Assembly: GCF_001625215.2 (NCBI RefSeq)
Contig: NC_030389.2
Location: 7,290,930 to 7,354,929, forward strand
Length of the DNA: 64,000 nt
Source of the DNA: Daucus carota subsp. sativus
Lineage: Eukaryota > Streptophyta > Magnoliopsida > Apiales > Apiaceae
Reading direction: 5' to 3'
Below the pieces are notes generated by a model that saw only the letters and a list, made by a program, of their open reading frames with translations, had not been told where the DNA came from and searched no databases. Position numbers and translations under genes: made by a program. Below are positions 51,311 through 62,600 of the stretch, in pieces (position 1 is the first letter of the stretch; the number at the start of each line of letters is the position of its first letter).

Positions 51311-52035
51311 CTAGCTTTTAACCCGTGCAAAGCACGGGCGCGTATATAATTCTTAAATTATTAATTATTAATTATAATTTAAATCATAACCCTATTTTAT
51401 TAGTATTTTAGTATTAATGAATTGAATTCTAATTAAATTATATTAACCAACTGATTATATCTTCTAACAGAAATTTAGCTTTCACAATTTATTATCTATC
51501 TATAAATATTTTTCTGATATTGATATGTGATAGTTTATTATTCAATTAATTTTAAATCAAAATTTTCATATATAATATATCTTCATATGCTATGTAATGG
51601 TTCATATTTGTAATGAAATATAACATGTTAGAGTTGTATTTCGAGTAGAATACGTTATAATTAAAAAGTATCGTTTTCAATTTCGAGTAGAATACGTTAT
51701 AATTAAAAAGTAGCGTTTTCAATTATTTATATGTATTTTAGACAAAAGATATTCAAAATTGTATATTTATAATTAGTTATACATTTATTTATAAGTATTT
51801 TTCAATATTAATATATGTTATTAACAATAGTTTCACTTTTTTTAACTAATTATAAATTATATTTAAAAGATATACATCATGAGTGTTTTTAGTATATGAA
51901 ACTGTTTAATAGATATCTACATGTTGTAGACTTTTAGTTTTAGAGGAGACTTTTAGTTTTAGAGGAGTGTACCAAACCAAAATTTTGTACGACTACAAAT
52001 TATACCTATGTTGGCTTTTTATAGTATAGTATAGA
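51311..52035 (-). mobile_element. Short non-autonomous Helitron
   Basis: Read on the minus strand it begins TCTATACTATACTATAAAAA right after an A, and ends with a hairpin CCCGTGCTTTGCACGGG, then TTAAAAGCTAG followed by T. TC start, 3' hairpin, CTAG end and insertion between A and T are the Helitron signature. It is 725 bp and has no Rep/helicase. A 41-bp unit (TTTCGAGTAGAATACGTTAT...) is tandemly duplicated at 51639-51721. Confidence 0.8.
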
Positions 52036-52038
52036 TAA

Positions 52039-52863
52039 GGGAAAATAGATTTTTCTGTCACCGAACTTATTATGTTTTTAGAAACTTGCCACTCAATTAA
52101 TTTTTTTTTACTTTTTGTCACTGATGTTAGGTTTGGATTTGTTTTTAGTCACTAACTTAGGTTCAGATATGATTATTAGCTTTGTGATAATTTTTTGTAG
52201 CATCATTAATACATAGTGATAGTATATAATTTTTTGATAATATTATGTATGTTTATATCTTTGTATATAGCAATAAGAACATAAAACGTGGTGATATATA
52301 AATATTAAAATCAGGAAAAATCGTAATTAGAATTCTAGAAATTCATTAAATCATCAGTATGGAATAAATGACTTCAAATAATTTATGCTCTCCATGATAA
52401 AATAAAATCTAATTGAGTGATACGATGCATCATCTTTCACTATTAAAGTTTCAATCACCTAGTTCAGCCTAAGATCTCTCATAAATTTATCCTCATAATT
52501 TTTAATAACTTTATCTTATTATAATTTTCAAGATAAAGATAAATAAATAGAGAGGAAAACTTAATCTTCGATGATTTATGAGATTTTCTTTTTGCGTATA
52601 AAAATTCAAATACTAAATTTACGAGAGTACACTTTTGTTCGACTCGATTGTTTTTGTAGATGCCGTATGTCTTTTCATTATTGAATTAATTTTTTTTTCC
52701 AAAAAAAAAGGATTAATATAATGGTAATAATCAAATCTGAACCTAACTTTAGTGGCAAAAAAAATTACGAACCTAACATCAGTGACTAAAAAAAAAAAAA
52801 TTAGTTGAGTGACAAGTTTCTAAAAACATAATAAATTCGATGATAAAAAAAATCTATTTTCCC
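52039..52863. mobile_element. Long-inverted-repeat element, MULE-like
   Basis: The left starts GGGAAAATAGATTTTTCTGT, and the right ends ATCTATTTTCCC. Further arms pair: ATTATGTTTTTAGAAACTTG with CAAGTTTCTAAAAACATAAT, and AGTCACT or AACCTAAC blocks. The flanks TATAGATAA (52030-52038) and TTTATATAA (52864-52872) agree at 7 of 9, a possible decayed Mutator duplication. Length 825 bp, non-coding. It abuts the Helitron on its left. Confidence 0.65.
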
Positions 52864-52980
52864 TTTATATAAAATTAGAAATATTGAAGACTCATTATCT
52901 ATTCTATAACTAATGGGACCAGGTCCCTGGCAGCCGTATGTCAGGGACTGGTTAACCAACACCCACGTCCTGGGCCGTTG

Positions 52981-53163
52981 GATGCATATCCAGCGGCCAG
53001 GATCATATTAAAATTTTAATATGTCCAGCGTTTTTTTAGCGTTGGACGGGGGAATTCCCGTTCAGCGCTAAAAAAGCGCTGGACATAAGAATCCCCGTCC
53101 AGCGCTAAAAAAGCGCTGGACATATTAAAATTTTAGTATGATCCTGGCCGCTGAATATGCATC
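52981..53163. repeat. Large palindrome with nested AGCGCT hairpins
   Basis: About 50-bp arms (from GATGCATATCCAGCGGCCAG, and ending GGCCGCTGAATATGCATC) pair nearly perfectly, including CATATTAAAATTTTAATATG. The centre repeats CGCTAAAAAAGCGCTGGAC in tandem and in partly inverted form. Near the 5' end of the proposed Helitron. Confidence 0.85.
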
Positions 53164-54299
53164 TAACGATCCAGAAACTGATTGTTATTTAACAAGTCCA
53201 CAGCGACCGCTACCCATATCTAATAGAGCAACAATGAGTAATTTTATTCATATTACAATTTTACCCTATTTAATTATAGGCATTAATATCTCATATTTAT
53301 ATCATACACCTAATTCTAATGATTACTTTGTTAAATTATTGTCTTTCATAATTACACATCAATAGGTCATTATCATATGAAAAATTGATTTTTATTTTAT
53401 TTTTATTGTATGAATTATAAATATTGGATTCTCAAATAAAATCATGAATTCCAAGAGCAGACCATATAATTATTTTATAACCAAGTCTTCGACTCAAATA
53501 ACCGAAATATTGATAGTTCTGATTGAATTGCTTTTGAATGTTTTTAGTTGTTTGGAAAAATTCATCTATACACGATCACCTTTGAAAATAAGTAGATGTA
53601 TAATTTTTCAGGTAATTAATCTCAAATTAATCATATTAATAAATAAAATACAATAAATCTCTAACACCCACATTATATACCAAATTATTATAGTGATGAA
53701 ATCAGTTCCTCCGATTTATATATGAGATGTAATATTAAGATAATTATCGGTTAACAACCTAATGACGATGGCTTATATAAAGTATATGTGCAAAAATCGT
53801 ATATGATTCGGCAAGAATCTAACTTTTTTTATATCAAATATTTAATAATTTTAGGTAAGTGATAATTTAATTATATAATAATATTTAAAATAGTATATAT
53901 TTTTTATATTTATATTTCAATAAATATCATAACAGTGAGGATATGTGTCATAACATGACTTAAATAACAAATAAATATTAAATTTAAATTATTATAAGGC
54001 CTTTTTTATACATAACCAAGTTTAATATAATTTTTGCAAAAATACTATCACTTTTTAAAACAAAATGAAAAAAATACTATATTTCTGAAAATATTTCCAA
54101 AAATACGGTGGTTGCATATGCAACCACATCTGCAACTGCTAGTAACCTGATGCAATCAGAATTGCAACTTTGGGAAAAAAAATTTGAAAATTTTATTTAT
54201 TTGCATAATAAGTTGAACTCGTTGCAAAAGGAGAAAAACATCCATGCGGGCCAATTTTAATATGCAATCTAAAAAACAACTAAAATAACAAATTACAAA

Positions 54300-54530
54300 T
54301 CAACTCAAAAGCAACCTTTTAAGTTCAGAAGGCCACGAGAAGAACCCTCTTCCGCTCGTCTTTCCTTTTCTCCACTCTCTTGGTACACACATCCGTCGCT
54401 CCACATGGTACTTCCCCGATCCATGCGGCACGTTTCCTAAGAATTTTCCGATGTATAGATCTTCGTTGGCCAACTGCTTCTCCAATGATGACTCAACTTC
54501 AGCGGGTGTCACGGGCCGAGTAGTTGCCCG
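54300..54530 (-). pseudogene. Captured MORN-repeat fragment of a PIP5K-type gene
   Basis: Read on the minus strand, the protein segment LYIGKFLGNVPHGSGKY followed by EWRKGKTSGRG and FSWPS matches the N-terminal MORN repeats of plant phosphatidylinositol-4-phosphate 5-kinases (pattern YxGxxxxGxxHGxGxY). Between the two blocks the frame shifts by one base and shifts back about 35 bases later; the other frame there reads WSDGCVYQ, as expected of the MORN core. So there are two compensating single-base indels. Similarity stops after FSWPS. No kinase domain follows. It is a fragment, not a working gene, and sits near the 3' end of the proposed Helitron. Confidence 0.65.
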
Positions 54531-55059
54531 AAATCAACTTCTGCTTACTACCACCGACTCAGCTTCTCTCTCTACAATTCTCTCCATGTCTTCTTTTTTA
54601 TTCAAACTAGCAGTGTTATAAGAGGGAGTTATAGTGGTTGTGTTTTTTTTTTTGGGGCCGGAGGGTGGGGGGTAATAAAACAATGAAAGATTAATAAGAA
54701 AAGATGATATATTTGTAAATAAGATTGAAAAGATAGTATAAATTTGAAGGATTTTTGAGAAAGTTGTACATTTGTAAAATAAGATCCAAAAAATAGTATG
54801 CTTGGTAAATACCCTTATTTTTATTGTACAAATAATCTCAATTAAAAAGATGAAAAAAAAAATTATTAAAATAATAATTTAAAGCAACGCGTTCTTTGCA
54901 CGGGTTAAAAAACTAGTTAATATTGTTATACTTCAAATATCAAGTAAACATAATAAATAATTATCCAATACTAAGTAAACACAATAACCAATTATCCAAT
55001 ATATAACGCGATACAACAATGACTCCTTCAATACATATTGTTGGTGGTGCAATTCTAAG

Positions 55060-55790
55060 ACGAAGGATTTTCTGGGATTGTTTCCTTGTAATCAAAATCT
55101 TTTACTGAATTTCAAGGGGTTGGGATGGTGGGCAATCTTCTAAATGGTATGTTAAAGTACCTGAATGTTTTTTTACAAAAATACTAATAAACTGGAATGG
55201 GGTTAATTGGCTAATTGGTCGTTCAAGCGATGCCGATCTTTCATTTTGATCATCAAACTGAAAAAACTTTCGTATGAATCACAAAACTGGAATGCGATAC
55301 AAGGGGCTGACTCTCTCGCCAAGCAAGGGCTTGACAAGAGTTAAACTTCATCAAGTATTGTGTTGATTTAGCTTCTCTCTTTTTTTTCCCCTAAAATTTT
55401 GTGTAAAAGGCATATGCAGTAAAGATCAAAAAACGGAAAGAAAACCTTAGTATGATCTTGATTTTCGGAAGATAAAAAAAACACTTTGGTATGAACAAAC
55501 AAGTAAACTTCAGTGATTTCTCCCCGTGTCTTTAGGTAAGGCACAGACAAGATATATATTCTCTTGTAAATATTAGTGCAATAACAGTGAGAGCAGTGAG
55601 GCTGAGTTATGAAAGTCTGCAAGGGTGCAAATTCTCAACATATATTATGTATCGAGCACCGGATTTTGAATCTTCCCATTACGTATTTCATAATATGAAC
55701 AGAAACAACTCATCAACGGTCCTATTCATGTCACACTTTAATAACATTCGCTTAACAGAAGCCATTAGAAATCAACTGCCAGCAACCGTT
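55060..55790. repeat. Segmental duplication, copy A, upstream part
   Basis: Shares with 59165-59545 the blocks TTGTAATCAAAATCTTTTAC, AGTAAACTTCAGTGATT, ACAGTGAGAGCAGTGAGGCT, and TCCTATTCATGTCACACTTT through to AACAGAAGCCATTAGAAAT, in the same order and strand. Similarity stops abruptly at 55771 and 59538, a likely duplication breakpoint. Confidence 0.85.
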
Positions 55791-56084
55791 TATATATAAC
55801 TGCAGCTTGCAACCCCTTGTTAGACCATTATCTTTGATATCACTCTATCCTCTCACATCACACAACTGCATCCCGCAACTCCAAATCAACTTCTTAATCA
55901 TTAACTGCATCCCGCTTAACTGTCAGTTCTGATATTTTGCAACCCCAAGATCAACTTCTTAGTCATCAGTTCTGATATCTGCTCCTTGAATTGAGACTCC
56001 CTCAACGATTATATCACTCCTGACATCAAGGTAGATAAAAGTCTCGACAACAAGAAATGTAGAATAAGAATAAATATTTTTATT

Positions 56085-56225
56085 TTTTTTTTGACAATAG
56101 AGGCTTATATGCCTTACAAATTAGTATCTGTTCTAATACTATTCGGATGAGCCAGAGTCGAACCCGGGTCTCCGGGGACAACAGAGGATAAACACACCTT
56201 TTTCTAAGGGTAGAAACAGACTTTT
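56085..56225 (-). mobile_element. SINE-like fragment
   Basis: On the minus strand a B-box-like CCCGGGTTCGACTCTGG is followed about 70 bases later by TTGTCAAAAAAAAAAATAAAA, resembling a SINE tail. An A box is not clear. A remnant only. Confidence 0.4.
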
Positions 56226-56838
56226 TCTTTTGATAAAAATGTGAGCGCCGTTGTGACAAAAAATAAAAATGTGAGTGTATTTATTACTAAACATAGTAAT
56301 ATTTTTTGTGATAAATAATTTTTTCGGACCATAGTAGTGGTTTAATTGTTATAAAAGAAAAGATTTACTTATTTGTGTACTGTTTTTCTAAATCTTTCAG
56401 GTCCGGACTTAATCTCGACGATAGTAAAGAGTTCCATCGACGGTCAACACAGAGTAGCATTAAAATATGTACCTTGACATCCGATATTAAGAACAAATAA
56501 GTGCAACTCCGAATCTCCGATAGATTTGTCAAGAGGGTTGCTAATGCTTATGTCTCATGACATTTATTAGAGCTCCACAGTTGTCAAGAGATTGTTTATC
56601 AAGTTTGTCAAAACTTGGCAACTTTCTCAGTCACCTGAAAACGAATTATTATCCAAAAACTATATTTTATCTTACCCATTTATGTAGAGGAAATTATTGA
56701 AACAAGTATACAATATTTATGTAGGGTATCACATTGACAACTTTTGTAGTTGTCAAATATTGGAGCGTATTTTGCAAAAAGTTTGCCAGAAATGATATAG
56801 AGCAAAGATATAATTAAAAAAAAAACCTAATATATGTA

Positions 56839-57280
56839 GGAGTCGTTTGGTTCGAGGAGTGGTATCGGGTTGGAATGAGGAATCGGGTTAAACTGGTATG
56901 GGTTTCCGGTATCATATCTGATATCATGTGTTTGGTTGAGTGCTGGAATCAATATATACAATTTTTGTAAAAAATAAGTTATTAATATATATTAATTAAA
57001 ATATTAATAAAATTATTATTGTCATATATTTTTGCATCATTGATTTAATTTTGTATCAAACATTAATATTTCATTATGTAGATAGAGACAAAAAAAATAA
57101 ACACATCTCATACCCACCTCCCCATCTGGGTATCAAAAACCCATACCTTGGGGTATAATGTATGGGTTTCGGATTTTATTTTTTCCAACTAAACATCAGT
57201 ATGGGTTTGGAATGAATAAACCCCATACCTGATTCCAGAAACCCATAAACCTTCCAGAAACCCATAAACCAAACGACCCC
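56839..57280. mobile_element. Tourist/Harbinger-like MITE
   Basis: GGAGTCGTTTGGTTCG at the left is inverted at the right (AACCAAACGACCCC), and GTA flanks both ends (56836-56838 and 57281-57283). The 442-bp interior repeats GGTATGGGTTTC-like motifs in both orientations. Reading frames through its right end are not genes. Confidence 0.65.
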
Positions 57281-57439
57281 GTAGTGAGTTAGGTTGGCAA
57301 GGTTTTGACAAACCCTGGAGATGCTTAAGAAAAATTCCCAACCATTTTTCACAAATTTGACAATCTTGGCACTTTTTAACAACAGTAAAATCCAACTAGA
57401 GCCGCATTTCAACTATAAAATCATCAAAAACGTTGCGAT

Positions 57440-58920
57440 GATTCAATACATGATTAAAGCCAATGCCAACAAGAAATGAAGAAATATTACCCCAGGTACT
57501 CAACTAATAACAAAACAAGTCTGTAACAAAAACAAAATAGATACCTTTATCGAAAAATGGAAGAGGTCTGCGGTGAAAGCGTAATTTTGGAGCTATTGAA
57601 TCACTCATTATTTGCTAGAGATTGTTATTCCAGTGAGACTAATTTTAGTCGAAATACTGAAAGCCATCAAGTGAAACAAGTGTCTCTGTGTATTTCATAG
57701 TTCTTGGGATGCTGCGTTGTTGAAGAACAAAACACTTGTCCTCTTTCTTCTCACAATCATACAACATTTTATATAACAATTCAGATTCAAATTCATATTT
57801 CAGAAGAAACTTACTTCCATAGAACACCCCCGCGCCCAAATAATAAGACAGCCATATAATTATTGCGGAATCATACTCCTTGACACTGAATCTCTTGGTC
57901 CACGACACCTTACCACAAACATCATCCAACGTCCATACCACAGAATCAAAGACCATAGCCACAGAACCCTCGAAGTCCAAAACAGACGACCCCTTCCTCT
58001 GAACAAACTCAGGATACGGAACTAGGCCAAAAACCTCCTCGTGCAGATCAAGTGAGATGATTGTATCTTCACAGTCTGCATACAGTACCCCGTCTACAAC
58101 AACATCAATTTGGTCCATGTAGCGAAATTTGTTCCCCCAATTAGGAGCTCGAATATCCTTCCAGCAACCAGTAGCTGTGGAGTACACCAGCACTATAGGT
58201 ACATAATTATCCGTCGTATCCTCTCCAAACATAAACCTAATCACTTTGTAAGATCCGGAGATAGAATCATAACCAAATCCTAAATGGAAAGTATATTTGT
58301 ACGGACTAGGAGGAAGTTTCAAGTACTGTCTGATTGACGGATTCCAGAGGTATCCAACGTGACTTCTGTCAATGAGACAAATTATACCATTATAAGATTT
58401 GTTACTAATAGCTAAATAATAGTCCAGCTGAGGCGGAAAGACAAGACTATCAACATTGATGGGATAGCTGGAGAAATAATGTCGGCTGACGTCAAGAAAC
58501 ACCTCGTTGATGAGGTGATGGTGTCGGTAATCAGAAAGAATGGCTACTGTGGGATTTGTCTTGGAGGCAGTGATGGCATTGTGAAGTTGAGAGGTGATGA
58601 AACTAGGGTTTGAGATTATGGATAGCCATGTTTTGCAGACCGACTTGAAGCGGATCAATGTTTTTACAGGAAGGCGGGCAAGTATTTCGATGAGACACTC
58701 TTCAGGCATATAGAAAACATCAACTATTTCATCCATATGGAGTTAGTTGGGATCGGATCGGAGTCGAGCGAGAGACTGGCCTCAGGGAAAATATTTATGC
58801 ATGCAGCATATATGGGAGTGAACCCTAATCTCTCCCATGAAGCATATATAAAACTTGTTTAGGGTTGAGATAATAAGCACAATGATAGGGCCCATGATCC
58901 GGTTATTTTTGAGAAATAAC
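57440..58920. repeat. Segmental duplication, copy B, F-box part
   Basis: Counterpart of 48700-50290. It lacks about 120 bp of the N-terminal and leader part seen in copy A. Confidence 0.9.
57645..58736 (-). CDS. F-box protein, copy B
   Basis: A single-exon gene for 363 aa, the twin of the gene at 48939-50117. The F-box is at residues 10-55 (MPEECLIEILARLPVKTLIR, FKSVCKTWLSIISNPSFI). It is followed by the same F-box-associated domain with GYLWNPSIRQYLKLP and WGNKFRYMDQIDVVVDGVLY. The start is MDEIVDVFYMPEEC at 58736; a stop-rich leader precedes it, and copy A's extra N-terminal block is missing. Inside the domain it differs by small indels (YKVIRFMFGED against YKVFMFGED) and scattered substitutions, concentrated in the likely substrate-facing part (for example DRSHVGY against GRNYVGY). 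Both frames are intact, so both may work in SCF complexes. Substrate is unknown. Confidence 0.92.
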   Translation of the reverse strand: MDEIVDVFYMPEECLIEILARLPVKTLIRFKSVCKTWLSIISNPSFITSQLHNAITASKTNPTVAILSDYRHHHLINEVFLDVSRHYFSSYPINVDSLVFPPQLDYYLAISNKSYNGIICLIDRSHVGYLWNPSIRQYLKLPPSPYKYTFHLGFGYDSISGSYKVIRFMFGEDTTDNYVPIVLVYSTATGCWKDIRAPNWGNKFRYMDQIDVVVDGVLYADCEDTIISLDLHEEVFGLVPYPEFVQRKGSSVLDFEGSVAMVFDSVVWTLDDVCGKVSWTKRFSVKEYDSAIIIWLSYYLGAGVFYGSKFLLKYEFESELLYKMLYDCEKKEDKCFVLQQRSIPRTMKYTETLVSLDGFQYFD

Positions 58921-59029
58921 TCACGTATTTAAGAAAAAAAATAGTATAGATGTGTATTTTCTTTTTTGAGGAATAAGTAATTTATTTCTGTATATAAAGA
59001 AAAATATACATATGTATTTCTTTTAAAAA

Positions 59030-59060
59030 CTACTAATTTATTTCTGTAAATAAGGAATGT
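59030..59060. other. Paralogous empty site of the MULE MITE
   Basis: ATTTATTTCTGTAAATAAGG followed by AAT corresponds to CTTATTTTAGTAAA plus TAAGGAAT around the element at 50361-50913, with one copy of the target sequence and no insertion. Confidence 0.65.
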
Positions 59061-59164
59061 TGAACACTTAAATATGTTATATAAAAAATATTATATAACT
59101 GTATGTGAACATTTGGGCACAGCCAAAAGGTCCATAAAATAGTCTAACTAACTAACTGTTGATC

Positions 59165-59545
59165 ACTCACTATTTTCCCAGATTGTTTCTTGTAATCAAA
59201 ATCTTTTACTGAATTGCAATAGGATGGAATATTGGAATGGTCTGATTTTCTCAAAAAAAACAACAAAGTAAACTTCAGTGATTAGAACAGAGGTTGAAGT
59301 TTCCAAGTGTCAATCTTTAGAGGTTAAATTTTAAATATCAGTGCAATAATAGTGAGAGCAGTGAGGCTGAGTTATGCAAGTCCACAACTACGCAAGGTTG
59401 CAGATTCTCAACAGATTCTGTACCGAGATTTTGAATCTTCCGATTACATATTTTAAAGATGAACAGAAACAACTCATCCACAGCAGTCCTATTCATGTCA
59501 CACTTTAATAACATTCGTTTAACAGAAGCCATTAGAAATGCTGGA
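59165..59545. repeat. Segmental duplication, copy B, upstream part
   Basis: Counterpart of 55060-55790. It ends at about 59538, only some 65 bp before the stop codon of the kinase gene, so the duplicated unit probably includes part of the kinase 3' UTR. Confidence 0.85.
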
Positions 59546-59604
59546 CCACGAATAAAATAATGAAACCAAGATAACATAGCCTAAGAATTCAATAATCAGC
59601 TAAT

Positions 59605-62600
59605 CTAAAAGAACTCAAAGTCCAGATATTTACCACCAGATTTGATGTCTGCTCCAACCATCCTTTTGCTGCTACTGCCAACAGCAATTGGATCACCCGC
59701 CCCAAACGTTGCAGGAAGCTCAGCCTCCGATGGTATTCTTGGTACCTCTGGTGGTGTACTGCAGCGTATCAGTGCCCAATTCACACCTTCGAAAAATGGA
59801 TGTTGCTTGATTTCAGTTGCCCCTCTCTTTACTCCAAGCCGGTTTTGTGGTTCCTTCACAAGCAATCCTCGGATTAAATCCCGGCTGGCATAACTAGTTG
59901 GCGGCGAGTCAGGGAACCTTAGTTGCTGACCAACCACATTGAATAATGTTGCACGATTTCCTGCGCCTTTAAAAGGGGTCTTTCCATACAATAGTTCATG
60001 TATAAAAATTCCAAATGTCCACCAATCAACTGCACTACCATGACCTTCGCCTTTAATAATCTCTGGGGCCAAGTATTCATGAGTTCCAACAAAAGACATG
60101 GACCTAGCTGCAGTTGGCTCTGCAAGGAGCTCAGGGAGTCTACTGGTTTTTAATCCGGTTTCAGCTCGAGCTTTTTGACCACTTATCTTGTTTCTCTTTG
60201 AAAAGATTCGTGGAAGAAAGCATGCTGGTTGGATGCATGCTTTTGAGGGCTCCATACATGTAGGCTGAGCACAGAATGCACCTCCGGACCCTCGTCTTGA
60301 AAAATCAGAATCAAATGCAGAAGTCCTTATGAGGGTGGGTGACACTGTGCATCGTAGGGAAAGATCAAAGTCTGACAGCATGATGTGCCCGTCATCTCGT
60401 ACCAACACGTTTTCTGGTTTCAGATCTCTGTATACAACTCCAAGCATATGGAGATACTCAAGCGCTAAAAGAACCTCAGCTGCATAAAACCTGCTCTAAC
60501 AGAAAGCATGATATTAAATTCTTATCAGTCAGAAATATGATTCACAACATTACTACAAAGAAATTCGCCCGTTTTCATCAAATAACAAGATTCTTTTCCT
60601 ATGATCAGAACTTAATGATAAACGAACAATATAGAACGAGAAAACAAATAAACTCCATTTGTAGATCAAAAGTCATGTCTACAAAGGTTGTTAAGAAGGA
60701 ACTTCAATTTATTGTTAGACCAACTTTCTTTTCTTTTGATGACGACTTAGGAATTATATGGCCAAACTGTAATTTTTTTTTACTGTGGTGTCAGAACATG
60801 TAATAGGTAGAGTCCGACATTAGTTGCTTCTATTTTGTGCACTTTCTACACTAAAATTAGTGTTTAGCACCTATAGACAACCATACAGTTGTTTGAACTT
60901 TGAATGCTACCATTTAGCACAATCCAAAGCAAGCAATCCTCAGTAGCGATGAAAGGAAGTTCCTAAGCAACACTCTTCTGGAGTTCTGGACTTTAATGAT
61001 CAAGATTGCAATGTCGCAACTTGCAACAAGCAGTGTACTAAAAGTTAGTGCAATTAAAATTTTTAATATTTAGATATAAATCCAACATCAACTATTTCAT
61101 TAAATTTAAATGAGTGTAGCATTGAATTCACAAAGTTAAACTAATTATTATCAAAGATATATCTAATGTGCATAAAATCTTAAAGCACTGAAAGGAAAAA
61201 AAGAAAATAAGGAACATAGGGTCAAGAAGCTAACACAGAAACAGAGCATTCTAATTCTTTTGGCTCCCAACCCCAGCCAATCGCCCAGGTCAGGTAAATG
61301 ACATCTCTAGCATGTGATAGCCGGAACAAAAATCATTCATAATAAACTAATAGGCAACTCTGAAATGCAGCTTCTTTGCTGCCTTCTGTTAAAGTGGAGA
61401 ACCACTATATGCACTTACTCCACTAGAAACCCACTTAAACTAGAAACTAGAAACCAATAATTACATTTAGTAATTATTCAGTTTTGTTAATTAAATATAT
61501 ACATATATACAAATGGATCTTCGATCATCACCACCGCCAATGATCTCTAACTGACTGTCACCATTAATTGTAGCTATTATCGATGACTATTGATCAACAT
61601 CTCACATAAAAATGATTACTTCCACATATTACTTATGACTGCCAGATTCAGAGTTCAATCACTAATTTATATTTCAAAATCACTAGCATGTGTTGTATTA
61701 ATCACCGATTTATATTGTAGAAATCACTAAATAATGAAACAGAGTTATTACATACATATATAAGCCATTATATCATCATCATCTCCTATCTCACCCTCAT
61801 CGCCGCCATCTTTAATGAAGTAGGTGCGGGAATTTACAATCAGAAGATCATCATGTGTAGAGAAAAAGTGGACAAAAGAGAGGGAAAGTTGTCGGAAAGT
61901 AAGGGAGAGGCGCTGGCCGCGGAGATGAGGAACAAAAGACAGGCTGCGGAGGAAGATGGCAGGTGGTAGTCAAGCAGGGTGGATGAAGAAAGCAACGTGA
62001 TGTGGACGATTGGGGGTAGAAGGCAGTGAAAATAACGGGTGGTCGAGGATTAAAGTTTTAAAGTTGCATTTACTTCTATCTATGAAGACGGAAAAGAACA
62101 AAAGTAATAAACCTTTACCCCTGGATCAGAATAAGTGAAAACAATCTTTGGTAGTATTAGACTAGTTGTTATGTAAGGAAAGAGTAAAGGAGAATAATTG
62201 CATTTATATTCTATATCTATATCTGTTTTTGGGGCCGATACCTAGAAATTTTTTTAGTTCTTCTATGGGGATAGATATTGGCACATTTATCATATCTTTA
62301 ACCCCCTATGGACATATCTCATGCAAATGCCAATTTCTTTTCTAAATTCATTAGATTTATGCAATTATTCATATTAGGCCTCAAGTACTTCAATTATATA
62401 GCCGATCTGGTAGTTATACAGCTTTTATTTGCTAAAAGGCTCCATCTATGAAACAGCAGCTTGTGACTACTTTAATCAGAAAAGCAATATTGTACACAAT
62501 TTAGAATTCGTGAAATATTCGTTTATACGTGTGACTAGAGAAATTGGAGAAACATACCGGGCGGCATACTCTGAAAAGTGTTTCCCAGGTTGTCTCTGCC

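Larger units (their letters stand above)
52898..54916 (+). mobile_element. Helitron carrying a PIP5K gene fragment
   Basis: The 3' end is clear: TTTGCACGGGTTAAAAAACTAG at 54895-54916, followed by T, the same terminus as the Helitron at 51311-52035 but on the other strand. The hairpin is imperfect here (ACGCGTTCTTTGCACGGG). The 5' end is proposed at 52898, where TCTATTCTATAACTAATGGG follows an A; this is less certain. It would be 2019 bp long, with no Rep/helicase, and holds a large palindrome near its start and a MORN-repeat gene fragment near its end. Confidence 0.6.
54917..56838. other. Intergenic, includes duplication copy A upstream part
   Basis: No gene. From about 55060 to 55790 it is the counterpart of 59165-59545 next to the kinase gene. 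The remainder is AT-rich with a SINE-like fragment at 56085-56225. Confidence 0.6.

Noticed and set aside
57176..57412. Overlapping 68-78 aa minus frames
   Set aside because: They read through the right end of the MITE at 56839-57280, with no domain or splice support.
59642..59893. 83-aa plus-strand frame in the kinase gene
   Set aside because: Antisense to the conserved kinase C-terminal exon.
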